Part shown: one piece after another, positions 33,372 through 44,883 of the stretch
How positions within the stretch are numbered: the stretch's first letter is position 1
Layout of the letters: each line of letters begins with the position of its first letter
Assembly (NCBI GenBank): GCA_907165065.1
Contig: OU015523.1
Span: forward strand, 117,020,246 to 117,084,245
Length of the DNA stretch: 64,000 bases
Direction of reading: 5' to 3'
Origin: Caprimulgus europaeus
Taxonomy: Eukaryota; Chordata; Aves; Caprimulgiformes; Caprimulgidae
Program-made: the position numbers and the translations under genes
Notes under the pieces: generated by a model
Told to the model about the DNA's origin: nothing
The model's input: only the letters and a program-made list of their open reading frames with translations
The model's database searches: none

Positions 33372-34029
33372 CAATTCAGAAAAATGTATGCTAATGAATT
33401 TATCAGATAAAGATAGAGGAATTAGGCTTCTCAAACATATTAAAAGTTTTTTGATGTAAAATCTGTGATTGAAGGCATCTGTTGCTCAGGCAAGTGAGCA
33501 CATATTTAAATTAAGCCACTGGCATCAACTGATTTAAGTATATCCCCTAATAGGTATGGGATGTAAGAGAGTGCTTATCTGCTCCATGATTGAGGGCCTG
33601 TATTTCCATAGAAGTGCTTAAAAAGAGCTTTACTCAGGAAAATGAGTGCAAATCACAGATACCACCAAGCATATTCACTCTGTGAACAAAGCTGCTTGAA
33701 ACAATGTACTGCTATAGGCCCAAAGCAGAAAAAGTTTCATTTTAAGTTGTCTAAATGATGATATTTTTTTAAGCCAAGCTATAGAAATAAAATGTGTGGC
33801 CAAAAATACAAATCTAAATGTAAACAGCATGGAAACTTCTGTCATGGAAACTACTTAACAATTATTTCTAGGACCATTTCTTAGAACAGCATCATGGGTT
33901 TGACCAGAGGAATCCAATTTCTGACTTTAAAATAATGCTGTATAATCAATTTTGGTTACCTCTGAAGGGAGGAAGAGGCTAAACAAATTTCCTGAGAAAT
34001 CCTAACAATAAATAAAGATTCAATAAAAG
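33372..34029. other. unique non-coding DNA
   Basis: No gene or repeat is recognised. Confidence 0.6.
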
Positions 34030-34197
34030 CTTCTCAGAGCAGTTGTGGTGTTTCCATACTTTGAGTTACTTGAAATCCACACTGATATGGCCCTGAGCAA
34101 CCTGCTCTAGAGGACCTTGCTTTAGGTAGAGGTGGTGGACTGACAGTCTCTAGACGTGTCTTCCAATTTCAGCTACTTCATGATTCTATTCTCCTAT
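34030..34197 (+). mobile_element. probable old CR1 3' tail, sense
   Basis: CAACCTGCTCTAGAGGACC, TTGCTTTAGGTAGAGG, a GGTGGACTGA..CTCTAGA block, GTCTTCCAATTTCAGC and CATGATTCTATTCTCCTAT follow the order of a CR1 terminal region (coding end, CTAG stop context, TTGGACT..CCAGAGGTC, TTCCAA, ATTCTAT). Strong divergence makes the call less certain than for the others. Confidence 0.7.
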
Positions 34198-36984
34198 TAT
34201 ATTCAAGCTTGTTATTTATCCTGAACTGATCTGGATTGATTTTTGAATTGATGGAACAAAGAGATGAACTGTTTCTTGACTTAAGCACGGCAGAAGGAAA
34301 CTTAGAACCTCAGTCATGAGTAATTATGAAGTGCCAGTTACGGATTTTTTCCAAATCTAGACTACAGATCACTTAAAACTTTCCAGCAGACTCTTTCAGC
34401 ATATCTATTTCTTTTTTGTTATTACTGCAAGACAAGAAACTTTCTTTTTTTATCCAAAACTTGTGAAAGCTTTTATTTGCCTCTAATTTTTATCTGTACT
34501 TTGTTGTCCTTTAGTAGGATTTATTTATTGTGAGGTTTCTGTTATTAAATCCAAAAGCATATAAAATTGCCTTAGGATGAAATCTTCATATCCATTTTTT
34601 CCATGACAGAGATTAGAAAGTGTAGAGGTTAAAAAACACAACATCACAAGAAATGTTTGTGCAGTTTCTTTTACGTTTTGATACTATTAAAGACTGTTGT
34701 AACGAACAGTTAGATAACCCGCAGTTATTGATCCCACAAATATCTTGTTTACTATTTGTGGATTGTATACAAATACAGCATAGTTTAAGAACTGTAGGAA
34801 TAATGATTTACACTCTTACAAGGTTTATCATAAAAAATGTGTCATATTGCTTCTCTGTCCTGGAGTGACATTTGAAAATTGTCTAAGCAGGTTATGGGAA
34901 ATTAAACTTCAAGATGGTTACAGAGATGCTTTCAATCCAAGGATTCTTGTAAATATGCCAACTGAGCTTCTGGAAGATTTCTACAGCATTCCTTCAAGGA
35001 AATACAATCACTGGCACAGGCAGTCTTTGGAAAAAAAAAAGAGCCTGAATTCACTGATTCAAGATTGGAGATTTAATGTGAATTACAGGTATGTAGGCTG
35101 GAGAGAGCTGAAAAAACAAAGATATTATGGAACTGTAAGAAACAAAATATTTTCTGTAGCAGCAGATGAGGGACACATGTGACAGAATGGAGAAATATGT
35201 CATGATAAAAACCAAATTCTTTAAAAAACAGCAGGTTTTGGGCTTCTGAAATAATTTTGAAATATGGATCAGATTCAGAAAGTGTCAGACAAAAAAGAGG
35301 ATAAACAGTCCTTTAAAGAGTCAATCTATTTCTTACTAACATTGTTTTAAATGCAACATTATTAAAGAAATGTTTTCATTCTAATATGGACTTTTATTTC
35401 AAAAGAAAATTCATCGGAAATTGATTGAAACATTTTTTCATTTAAAAGACTTATTCCATTCAATGTTTTGTTTTCTATTAAAGACAGTTTAAAACGAGAC
35501 ACACATTTTTGCTTAGATTTTTGTTCGGCAATCCGAAAATGCCATTATTTGCAAGTACTTATTAAGCATACTTTGATCCTCATTTCCCATAGAAATGTTA
35601 AAGCTACTTAACTTTTTTTCCAATTTAAACTCAAAACAGTGTAATCAGCTGGCTTCAACAGTATGGCACAAAACAAAAATTTCATTCATGCCCCTTGCTG
35701 ATATTCTGTGGCTGTCATAGTAAAAAAGAAGCACAGCCCTTCCAGTTTTAAAAGAAATGTTTATTATTTGCCCACTGCCTTATGAAAGTTAGACAAATTT
35801 TCCAGCATTTCTTAGGATAACCCCAGCAAAAATACGTGCCCAAAAATCAGTGAAATGACTGAAGAGAGATCTGAGGACACCTTTAGCTTCATAATCATAT
35901 AGGTAAGAATCTTGTAAATAAATCAATTATTCATCAATTAATGATGACTCAGACATGCTCTCAGCCACCTCCAGAAACTGTTCTCTTGACTGATTAGATG
36001 AGAAACACTAAATCCTTGAAGAACCAGCTGTTGGGTCAAGTGCTTTTTAAAAGTGAATGGACTCTCTGAATGTATTTGTATCACAAGAGACAAAATTTAT
36101 GTTTGATGGTACAAGCACCGAGTGTATCTACATATGATAAGATTTGCCAGAATCTACCCGTGCTGTAGCAGTAAGGTGTTGTGACAGAAAATCCATCTTA
36201 GGCTGTATACAAATATGTTCTGAACTACATGGGTATTCTGCAGCATTTCAGTTGCTACCAGGGGTCTCATGTATCAGGTAAAGAGTAAGATTATTTTCCT
36301 GAGGTCTAACCAGATGACATGGTAAAACATGAAATCTCTAGGGAAACTGCAAAAAAGCCATAGTTTGACTACTTTATTTCTCCAAATGAAAGACTAAAAA
36401 GGAAGCTAATCTCCAGCTCAACAGTATTTCCAGCTGCAGCAAGTCCAAACTCATTATTTGTTTCACTTGAAGAACAGATTTTCCTAAAATGTCTTTTTTT
36501 CCTGGTTACAATGACAGAACGTATTGTTTTATTAAAAGTAAGTAGACGTAGAAAAAAATTTCACTTTTAAATATGTTGAAACCCACAGAATTTAAACCAG
36601 GGCTGAATTTGACTTACTGTTTTATCTCACTCTGCAAAGAAGATAAATAGCTGCCAACCAGATTCCACCTGGATAGCTGTCTGTGCCTCTTCAATTCCAA
36701 AACAAATTGTGTTTTTATTTGATATAGGCTAGAGCAACAAATACTATTACATAAAGTAGTATAGAAAGAAAATCAGTTCATAGTGTTCATAGGATAATGA
36801 AGGAATGTCCAGACTATGCTCTGAGGAGATTTAACACTAGAAAATATATTACAATGACAATGAAAATGGCCTTACAATGAAATTATCTTGTAATGGAAGA
36901 AGAAACACTCTTTTTTTGTCCTGTAGTGAGACAATATCACCCCTGGAGAGTCAGGTAACAGGCTTTAAGTATATGAAAAATACA
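34198..36984. other. unique non-coding DNA
   Basis: No recognised gene. The 111-codon frame at 34847-35182 has no recognisable domain and includes a run of A (poly-Lys). It is treated as chance. Confidence 0.55.
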
Positions 36985-37480
36985 TATGACTCATCAAGAA
37001 AAAATACATCAAGCAAAACTAGCCTGGAATAGAATATCTTGTAGACAACAGAGCAGAAGTAATAAGATTTTTCATGCTATCTTCTACAACATTCTCAAAA
37101 GCAAGCTAAGGCAAAATGACCTGGGTGAAATTCTTGGCAGACATAAAATTGATTGTGAACCAAATTCAGAGAGTAATTGCCAGGAAGTTACTCAACAAGT
37201 TAAACTTGAAAGATTTATCAAATACAGTTCCTCCAGGAGTCTGTCCAGGACCCACTGCTAACAATATTTCTAGCCTATCATCCTTGTCATTAATATGTAT
37301 TGAGATTGGATTTTCAGCTGATAAAAATGGAAGGAACTGAGACTGAAATTCAGTGTAACCTTGATAAAGTGAAAAAAGTGGCGAGACAACTGAGAACAAA
37401 ATTCAGAAAAATATTGCAATTCGGTTGGAATTATTAGCTTTACGAGCACCAAATGGGGAAAAGTGCTTAGAAAACAGTTC
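36985..37480 (+). mobile_element. ancient CR1-like LINE remnant (reverse-transcriptase region), sense
   Basis: Heavily decayed, but several blocks line up in the right order with a CR1/L3-type reverse transcriptase: CTACAACATTCTCAAAAGCA plus AGCTAAGGCAAAATGACC (HN-ILIxKLRKY-L region), ATTCAGAGAGTAATTG (Q-R-V region), GTTCCTCCAGGAGTCTGTCC and AGGACCCACTGCTAACAATA (motif B, readable as PPGVCPGPTANNIS), CATTAATATG (IND), AACCTTGATAAAGTGAAAAA and TTCAGAAAAATATTGCAA (NLDKVKKV and F-KxK). Frames change several times. The catalytic FADD block is not readable. Edges are uncertain by tens of bases. Confidence 0.65.
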
Positions 37481-40033
37481 TTCCAGAATGCAGGAATCTG
37501 AAAGAATCACAATTCACACAGAAGTCAACAACATAGCCTGCATATGCACATACAGAGACTACTTATCCAAGAACAAAAAATGTGCATGTAGTGAGACAGT
37601 GTCTCTTGGCGTAATTACAATCTAGCTAGAACAAAAAAAATATGATTGAAGCAAAAATGAAAAACAATTAGAACTGCAAGAATAAATTAATGATCTTTTA
37701 TTTCCCCTTAGAAACTGTCCCTAACTCCTTTTTGTGTTTCTGAAGTGTTTCTCATATTCCACTTGACTTGAAAATACGTCATGCAGAACATCTGAATAAT
37801 CTCAATAAGCAAGATGTTCATGTGACATTGGGTATATTTAAAAAAATTACAATTTCAAAGAATGACAAATGGGGTAAAAATATAATTTATTCTTGATTTA
37901 GCTTTTCAGTATTAGCAAACAACCATTATTTACAGTAAGTAAAAGATACACAGTACATTGGTACACACCTTCGATTGCCTATACAAGCATACAAAATCTC
38001 TTCTCTAAGACCATGTCTGTTTAAAATCCTCCCTGCCAATTTTTTAGCTGTGGTCAATTAAACATTGCTGTGTCATGGGAAGCATACCATTACTCACAGA
38101 CTCAGCCCTGCAAGACAAAAGCAGCCTGTCACAGACTTGTGGGTGTTTGACAACCTGCTCTGCACAGCTGCGTGCCGAGAACACAGGACCGAGCACGGTC
38201 CGGTTCAGCTCCTGTGATGTGTAATTACTTTTATATTGTTATCATAAAGATGTCATCCTCTCTACAATTAAATCTGTGCATCACTAAATAGTCACTGCTT
38301 TACTGTTTACAAAAGTGGTGAGTTTAATTTCTTATGATACTATTGGCTGAAAGTATTTTGATGATTTGACCTATTTTAATTAGCTACAAAATAATGTTCA
38401 TTTTGTACCAAGTCTGCCAAAAATAAGTTCTTACATTTAGAACAACAACAACTGCCTAGGATTGCAAGGGATCTGTGTTTATCTATCCTGTATACTCTCA
38501 GCATGTCAAAGATGTCCATTTAATTCTTTTACAGACTGTCAAAAATGAACTGTACTAAATCATTCAGGAAAAACATACTTAGTTTTTTCTTTATCTGCAG
38601 ATAGTTGTTCCCACTAGGTTTCATGAAAGTTCCAGATCCCTGTTTCTTCTATTTCTAAAATAAAGGAAGGTCACTGATGCCTTTAGACCAAGCCCATCCA
38701 CCTGTGGCAAAGGCAGAACAACACTGCAGCTTCAAAACCACCTGACTGCAATATCAGCTCTCTGTTCTTACCCCAAATCTGTGTCTGAGAATGGTCAAGA
38801 AAAGTCAGGGCTGTGACCAACAGGGAAGCTAATGGTGTGAGTGTGTACAGGGCATCGAGCTGGGTTTGTAAACACAGCTGAGCACATCATGCATAGGTAA
38901 CTACAGCTTAGGTAACGCGTAAGCACAACTGAAACATGATGTTTAGGTCAGACGTGGATACAGCAACCATCCCCTGATGTCCCATGTCTCCCTCTTAAAA
39001 GAGGTTTTTGCAGTTGATTACTGCCTGCAGATTATCTTGGTCACAGACACTGGGGTTGATTTGGAGTGACAGCATAACCAAGGAACTGAAAGCAGTATCC
39101 CACTGACACTCCCACTCCATTTATCCCTGTCCATGCCCCTGCATGCGAACGTTTTGCTTTACAGTCTACCAGTTTCTAGGAATGCTTTGAGCTACAGTGA
39201 GAAACCACTGTGAGCTTCGAAGCCTGGGTGGAAAGCTACATGAGATGCTTTGGAGTGCCACAGAAACCACTCTTGGGCAGCTCAGTGCCTCTCCTAGGCA
39301 TGGGAGCAAACGGAGCTGAGGGGGAATGCTTTTGCCACTGCCCCTGTGCATTGCAGTCACTAAAGGTGCTGAATCAGGGTGCTGAAATGCAAGTTACTCT
39401 AGTTGGAAAAGGGGGACTTTCATTCAGGCATGGGACTTTTCTTAAATATTAAGCCTCTTCCATTGATAAATGTACCCATTTCTGTTACTACTATTAATAA
39501 GAGCTATGGAAACAGGATATCTAAAATAAAACTCATAAGGTAGCAATTACACATCTGAGAAATGGTGTTTATTGTGTAGCAGCACACAAGGTAAAGGGAA
39601 CTCAGTGCTGACCAGCAACACAACTTAGGGTGCAAGAAGCAGATTCCACCCACAAATGCACATGTAGTGCTGCATCCTACAGCCAAGAGATGCCCACAGC
39701 ACCCATTCACAAGGGTTCCCAGCACTAAGGGCCACTGAGAAGTTGCCTGCTACTGTCAGAGTTACCCAGCCCATGGCTGTCTTCAGGAGCTAAAGCCCTG
39801 GGACAAGGATGCCATGTCTCCATCAAGGCCACAAATATCATGTTCACACGTGCAAAACTGAAGGAACAGGAAGAATAGTCCGACGAGCACTTTCACCTTA
39901 TCTTCTCCCTGCCCTCACCAGTAAAGCAATCACCAAAAAAATCCAAAAAATTAAAATCCTATTTTTTATACTATCTTAGCTGATCCAGTTTGTGACAGAA
40001 GCAAAAATGTGAACCTTGAGGAGCAAATTCCAG
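37481..40033. other. unique non-coding DNA with a small CpG cluster
   Basis: No gene or transposon is recognised. A CpG cluster with an inverted repeat lies at 38165-38205 (see findings). The frames at 39166-39360 (-), 39210-39452 (+) and 39504-39725 (-) show no domain. Confidence 0.5.
38186..38201. repeat. small inverted repeat in CpG cluster
   Basis: GGACCG (38186-38191), a 4-base centre AGCA, then the exact reverse complement CGGTCC (38196-38201). Confidence 0.75.
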
Positions 40034-40224
40034 AGAATCACAGAATCACAGAATGTCAGGGATTGGAAGGGACCTCGAAAGATCATCCAGTCCAATCCCC
40101 CTGCCGGAGCAGGAACACCTAGATGAGTTCACACAGGAAGGCATCCAGGCGGGTTTTGAATGTCTCCAGAGAAGGAGACTCCACAAGCTCCCTGGGCAGC
40201 CTGTGCCAGTGCTCTGTTACTCAT
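40034..40224 (-). mobile_element. CR1 LINE 3' end (CR1-F-like), antisense, about 190 bp
   Basis: It starts with GAGAATCACAGAATCACAG, then AATGTCAGGGATTGGAAGGG, CTGCCGGAGCAGGAACACC, CTAGATGAGTTCACACAGG and CTCCACAAGCTCCCTGGGC. This is the reverse complement of the last ~190 bp of the 5183-5467 / 32704-33371 subfamily. It breaks off at about 40224, inside the FFTVRV..HW coding block. The tail is clean, so the copy looks relatively young. Confidence 0.94.
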
Positions 40225-41876
40225 CCAAGAGCATTCATGCAGGGAGTTTTTTGCATTGTTTTCAGTGCAAGGAGGAGCAGCATCTATGGCACAATCCCAA
40301 CTACTTATTAAGATATATTAGACAGGATCATCCCCTCCTCCTCCATCAACTGTTCTAAGTATTTCTAAATAATAGAAATGAACTGCTCTGACTATAAGGC
40401 AGACAGACAGGGCACAATCTGGCACTCAGTGGACAGGCTTGCTGACTTTGCAATGAGTTTGCTCAACTTCTGGGCCCCAGTTGCAAACAGTGGAAAACAG
40501 GAGTTCAATTTAGTGGAACATGTGTTTGCATTTTCTTCTTTTATTACCATGGAATCCTGACTCAATAAAATTAAGTCAAGGTTTTCCATCCTTTTAGGCC
40601 CTGGAAATTACATTTAGGCACTTATTTAAGTGCTCTGGTGCACTCACAAATTTCACTTTAGTCAAGCTACAGATGCTCAGGACACAGAGGCTGCTGGACA
40701 CTTTAATTTGAGTACTTCCACCCTTCACCTTGCAGTCATTTCTGCACGTGCCTAACAGGGTTTGAATTAAATCAGAAGAGCTGAATTAAGCACCTAGGTA
40801 AATACAAGCCAGCTTCTTTTACAGCTTAGGAAACCAGTTTTGGTCAAAGCAGTTGGGTTTAGATTTCACAATCTCTAATAAATAAATGTCAAAATGTACC
40901 AATCTGATTTAAACTGATAGTGTTCCTCCTCACTTTTCCTCTCCCTGCTGCAGAGTGTGATCCAGCCCTTCTTCCACAAAACTTTGCTCCCCCTTCTTCC
41001 TTTTGCTCAAGATCTCTTCTAGTGTTGTAGAAAATACTGTTCATTAACATAATAGGTCTTGTAAATAAAATCATAAGAGAAAAAATAATTTCATAAATGT
41101 CAGTCATAGTGATCCAGATTACAGTTAGTGCAATTTGAACCTGCTCATCCCTATCTAACAAGAAAAAATGCTGGGCAGCTTTGCTAGCTGCTCCTGCCAG
41201 CCAGACAATACCAGAACATCAAGGACATAAAAGCCAACAGCAACAAAATTTCATAGATTTAAAGAACAAAAAAAGTGCTGCTAGAAAAATGAGATTAGAA
41301 TCAATGTTACCAGCTTCTCAAAATTTCATTGCCCATCTCATGAATTACCTGATTTACAAAATTTCCCAGATTCTTGACTTCCCAAAAATCTTATCATTCA
41401 TTCTCATTTGTTTTGAGAAAATACTGCTCTTTAAAATTAAAAACAGTAAATAAATCACTCACATATTGTTAACTTCTCAAAACATTTCTCTTAGTCCCAG
41501 TATTTGGAGGTCCTATGAACACTTATGTGAATACAAAGACTTGGAAATACTATAAACAGCCTTCAAATGTGAAAAGCAAATGAAAAATAAAACAGAACTG
41601 CAACTATGGAAACTGCTGATTTTGGAGCTGTTGTGGGAATCAAGGCACTGAGGGCAATTAAAAAAAAGAAAAAAGATATACATTCAAACCCACTTTCATT
41701 CACATTGAGGTAAATTTGGGTGTAACTCCAGAGAAGTCAACAGAGTTCTTGGAGCTTTATTTCATTACAAGTGGAGATAGGAGCTGATTCACTCTCCAGT
41801 CTATTGAGGAGGAAAGACCACCAAATTTAAGAATAATGAGAAACAAGAAAACCAAGTCAATGCCCCAGCAGTCTGA
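40225..41876. other. unique non-coding DNA
   Basis: No gene or repeat is recognised. Confidence 0.6.
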
Positions 41877-41881
41877 CCTAC
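41877..41881. repeat. target-site duplication CCTAC, left copy
   Basis: It lies directly before TGTGGTGGG and is repeated exactly at 42955-42959. One further base (A) also matches on the left, so a 6-bp TSD is possible if the LTR end is drawn one base shorter. TG..CA ends favour 5 bp. Confidence 0.9.
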
Positions 41882-42954
41882 TGTGGTGGGTTGACCCTGA
41901 CCAGAGGTCAGATGCACACCAAAGCCCACTCTATCACTCCCCCTCCTCAGATGGGCAGGGGGAGAAAATTATAACAAAAAGCTCGTGGGTGGAGATAAGG
42001 ACGGAGAGAGATCACTCAGCAATTACTGGCACGGGCAAAACAGACTCAACTTGGGGGAAAAAAAAAAATTATTTTATTACCAATCAAAATCAGAGGATAA
42101 TGAGAAGTAAAACCAAATCTTAAGACACCTCCCCCATCCCTCCTTCTTCCTGGGCTTAATCTCTTTCCCGATTTTCCACCTCCTTCCCCCAGCGGCACAG
42201 AGGGACAGGGAATGGGGTTAGGGTCAGTTCATCACACGGTGTTTCTGCTGCTCCTTCCTCCTCAGGGGGAGGACTCCTTCCCCCGCACCAGCGTGGGGTC
42301 CCTCTCATGGGAGACAGTCCTCCACGAACGTGAGTCCTTCCCATGAATGACAGTTCTTCACGAACTGCTTTGACATGAGTCCATTCCATGGGGTGCAGTC
42401 CTTCAGGAAGGGACTGCTCCAGCGCGAGTCCCCCACGGGGTCACAAGTCCTGCCAGCAAACTTGCTTCAGCCTGGGCTCCTCTCTCCATGGGGCCACAGG
42501 TCCTGACAGGAACCTGCTCCAGTGCGGGCTTCCCGCGGGGTCACAGCCTCCTTCAGGCATCTACCTGCCCCGGCGTGGGGTCCTCCACAGGCTACAGGTG
42601 GTCATCTGCTCCACCATGGACCTCCAGGGACTGTGGTGACACAGGCTGCGGGGAATCTCTGCTCCGGCGCCTGGAGCACCTCCACCCCCTTCTTCTTCAC
42701 TGACCTTGGTGTAAAGTGTGCAGCTTTTTTTTTTTTCCTCTCTTCTCTTTTTTTTTTTTTTTCTTAATTATTTTATCACATTATGTTATTACTGATGGGC
42801 TCGGCCTTGGCCAGCGGCGGGTCCGTTCTTGTAGCCGGCTGGCTTTGGCTGTGTCGGGTCTGACATGGGGGAAGCTTCTGGCAGCTTCTCTCACAGAAGC
42901 CACCCCATGTCCCCCCCTGCTGCTACCAAAACCTTGCCACTCAAACCCAATACA
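41882..42954 (-). mobile_element. solo ERV LTR, antisense, complete, 1073 bp
   Basis: Complete LTR from TGTGGTGGGTTGACCCTG to CAAACCCAATACA, flanked by perfect CCTAC repeats. The functional direction is the minus strand. There it would start TGTATTGGGTTTGAGTGG, carry a TATA-like TAAAATAATTAAG near 42776-42766, and have an AATAAA at 42078-42073, about 190 bp before the end. Its last 45 bp (..GGTCAACCCACCACA) match the 3' end of the LTR at 26824-27417. Between TATA and poly(A) signal it holds an array of roughly seven 36-53-bp units and a T-rich tract (42724-42762). Many CpGs remain (for example in the block at 42800-42860), which suggests a younger insertion than its neighbours. No gag, pol or env adjoins it, so it is a solo LTR. 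A truncated relative lies at 6710-7492. Confidence 0.94.
42297..42620. repeat. minisatellite-like array inside the LTR (about 7 units of 36-53 bp)
   Basis: Units share the pattern 'GTCC..CCATGGGG..CA(G/C)..TCCTTCA..AACTGCTCCAGCGYGG' and start near 42297, 42333, 42378, 42427, 42476, 42528 and 42579. The first is shortened. Two units (about 42476-42578, opening GCTCCTCTCTCC and GCTTCCCGCGGG) have no counterpart in the LTR at 6710-7492. Confidence 0.8.
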
Positions 42955-42959
42955 CCTAC
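42955..42959. repeat. target-site duplication CCTAC, right copy
   Basis: Exact match to 41877-41881. Confidence 0.9.
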
Positions 42960-44838
42960 TAAAGCAAGAACCACACAGTCAAATCAAGGTTTACTCTCTG
43001 CCATGAGAAATCCTTGGGGCTAATGATTGCAATGAGACATTTCACCCAGTCTTGCTAGTTAAACTTGGAGCTCATATTTTGGTTTCTGACAGAAGTTGTA
43101 TCTGGCATCCTCACATGTTTTGATCAACACTTTTTGACCACGAAGAAGAAAGATGGTGCAAAACCTGCAGCATTACCCTGCATTTACCCTGCAGGAGACA
43201 CAGATTCAGGTCAAAAGCACACAGGGTTCAGCCAGGTTGGCACCAGGAGATTCCAAAAGGGGACTTACTGTCAATTGTTTTTAAAAAATTGCCAGAGTTT
43301 AGCTGACAACACTGACCTTCTCAATTCACTTTGACAGGCAGTTTTTCAGACAGGCTTAAAAGAAGACTTCTGCAAATGAGCATATGCAAGAATTAGAAGT
43401 GTTCACCATTTTCCTAGGGAAAACTTTTCAAGCAATTTCATAGGGTGAGATCTCATATAACTGTACATATTTTGCAGAGATCTTGTTGTGGTATGTGCTG
43501 GTTTTCATAAGAAAAAAAGAAAAACAGGTATTTTTTGATATGATTCATCTGACAATTATTTAACATAATTTTGAGATGAGATAAATTATTTTTTGAGGAG
43601 TGCTTTTTTCTCTCCAATCCCTCCTCAAAGGAAGTCTGTGTATTTATTACAGTCCCTGTTGAGGAAATCATCCTTTAATTCAAACCAAAATGATGTGTTC
43701 AGTCTCCAAGATCCAGACCCCCAACCACAATGATAAGTGACATTACTATCCATGTATTTGCAGTCTTAAAAGGCACCAAATGAGCCAGTCCACACTGACT
43801 GAACAAGCACAAGGTGAACACAGGGAGATGTAATCACAGGTGAGATAGTGTCAAGAGCAAAGAATGAGGAAAAAAACTGAGTACAACTTGTGGGGAAGGG
43901 AAGGGGGATATATACTCTGTAAGACAAACTCTCAATACTGGTCTGTAAAAAACCTTCAAGCCAGTTTAGAATCATCTCTCTTTTCTCCTTAACTAAGTAA
44001 TAGTTCCTTTAAGTGTCTGTTCTCTTTTCAAGGTGTTCAAGAGCCCTTTTGAAACCTACCTTGGAAGGCAGCCAACAAGTCTCTGCCACTGTGCAGAGGA
44101 TCTGCAGCTGAATACCAATTGATTTCACTGTGTAATACTCTGAGGTTTGATCTATGCTTCCCATGCAGAAGAGAAGAGAGACTGAACTTTGAGTATCTTG
44201 CTTTGATAAAGTAAACATCATGAAACAGAAGACTGTGACTAGTTAGTATGAATTACCTTTGCCATCCAAATGGCACAACACAGACATCCTACCAGAGCTC
44301 TGGGAGACTGGATATCTTCTGTTCTCCTGATAGTTAGAGCATAGATCAAACCAACAGAACTTTTTCTCTCCCACAGCCAGAGGGCTGCAAATTATAAGAC
44401 TATAGAAAAGACCCTTTAAAGCGCATAAAGCAGTGAACTATAGCCCAGGGACAGAATAAAAAGTCCTTCAGTGACATTTGCTACTTCAATGTGTCATGGA
44501 AACTTACTTGCATTAACAGACAACTCAGTACCATACCTTTCTAATGCCACTAATATTCACCTCAAAGATAAAAAAAAATGACATGCTGAAGGCTCTGGGC
44601 AGCTCCTCCTTTTGCAAGGTCAAGACTTTCTGAAAGACTTTTTCCAGTTCAGGCAGAGACAGCAAGCAAGAGAAAACACAACTGAGAAATCTTTTTTCCA
44701 CTGTATGTTCAATCTGCATAGGAGCTATATCATGGTTTGAAGCCAGGGTTTGGCTGTGAATAAAAATCCACATTAAAAAGAGAACATAAGGAAGAGGCAG
44801 ACCACTCTTGGGTCCACAGGCCCAGTCTAAGCTCATAG

Positions 44839-44883
<45 letters not shown>

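Noticed and set aside
34847..35182. 111-codon frame that might be an exon of a host gene
   Set aside because: No known domain, a poly-Lys stretch from an A run, and no convincing splice or poly(A) context. Its composition is like the surrounding AT-rich DNA.
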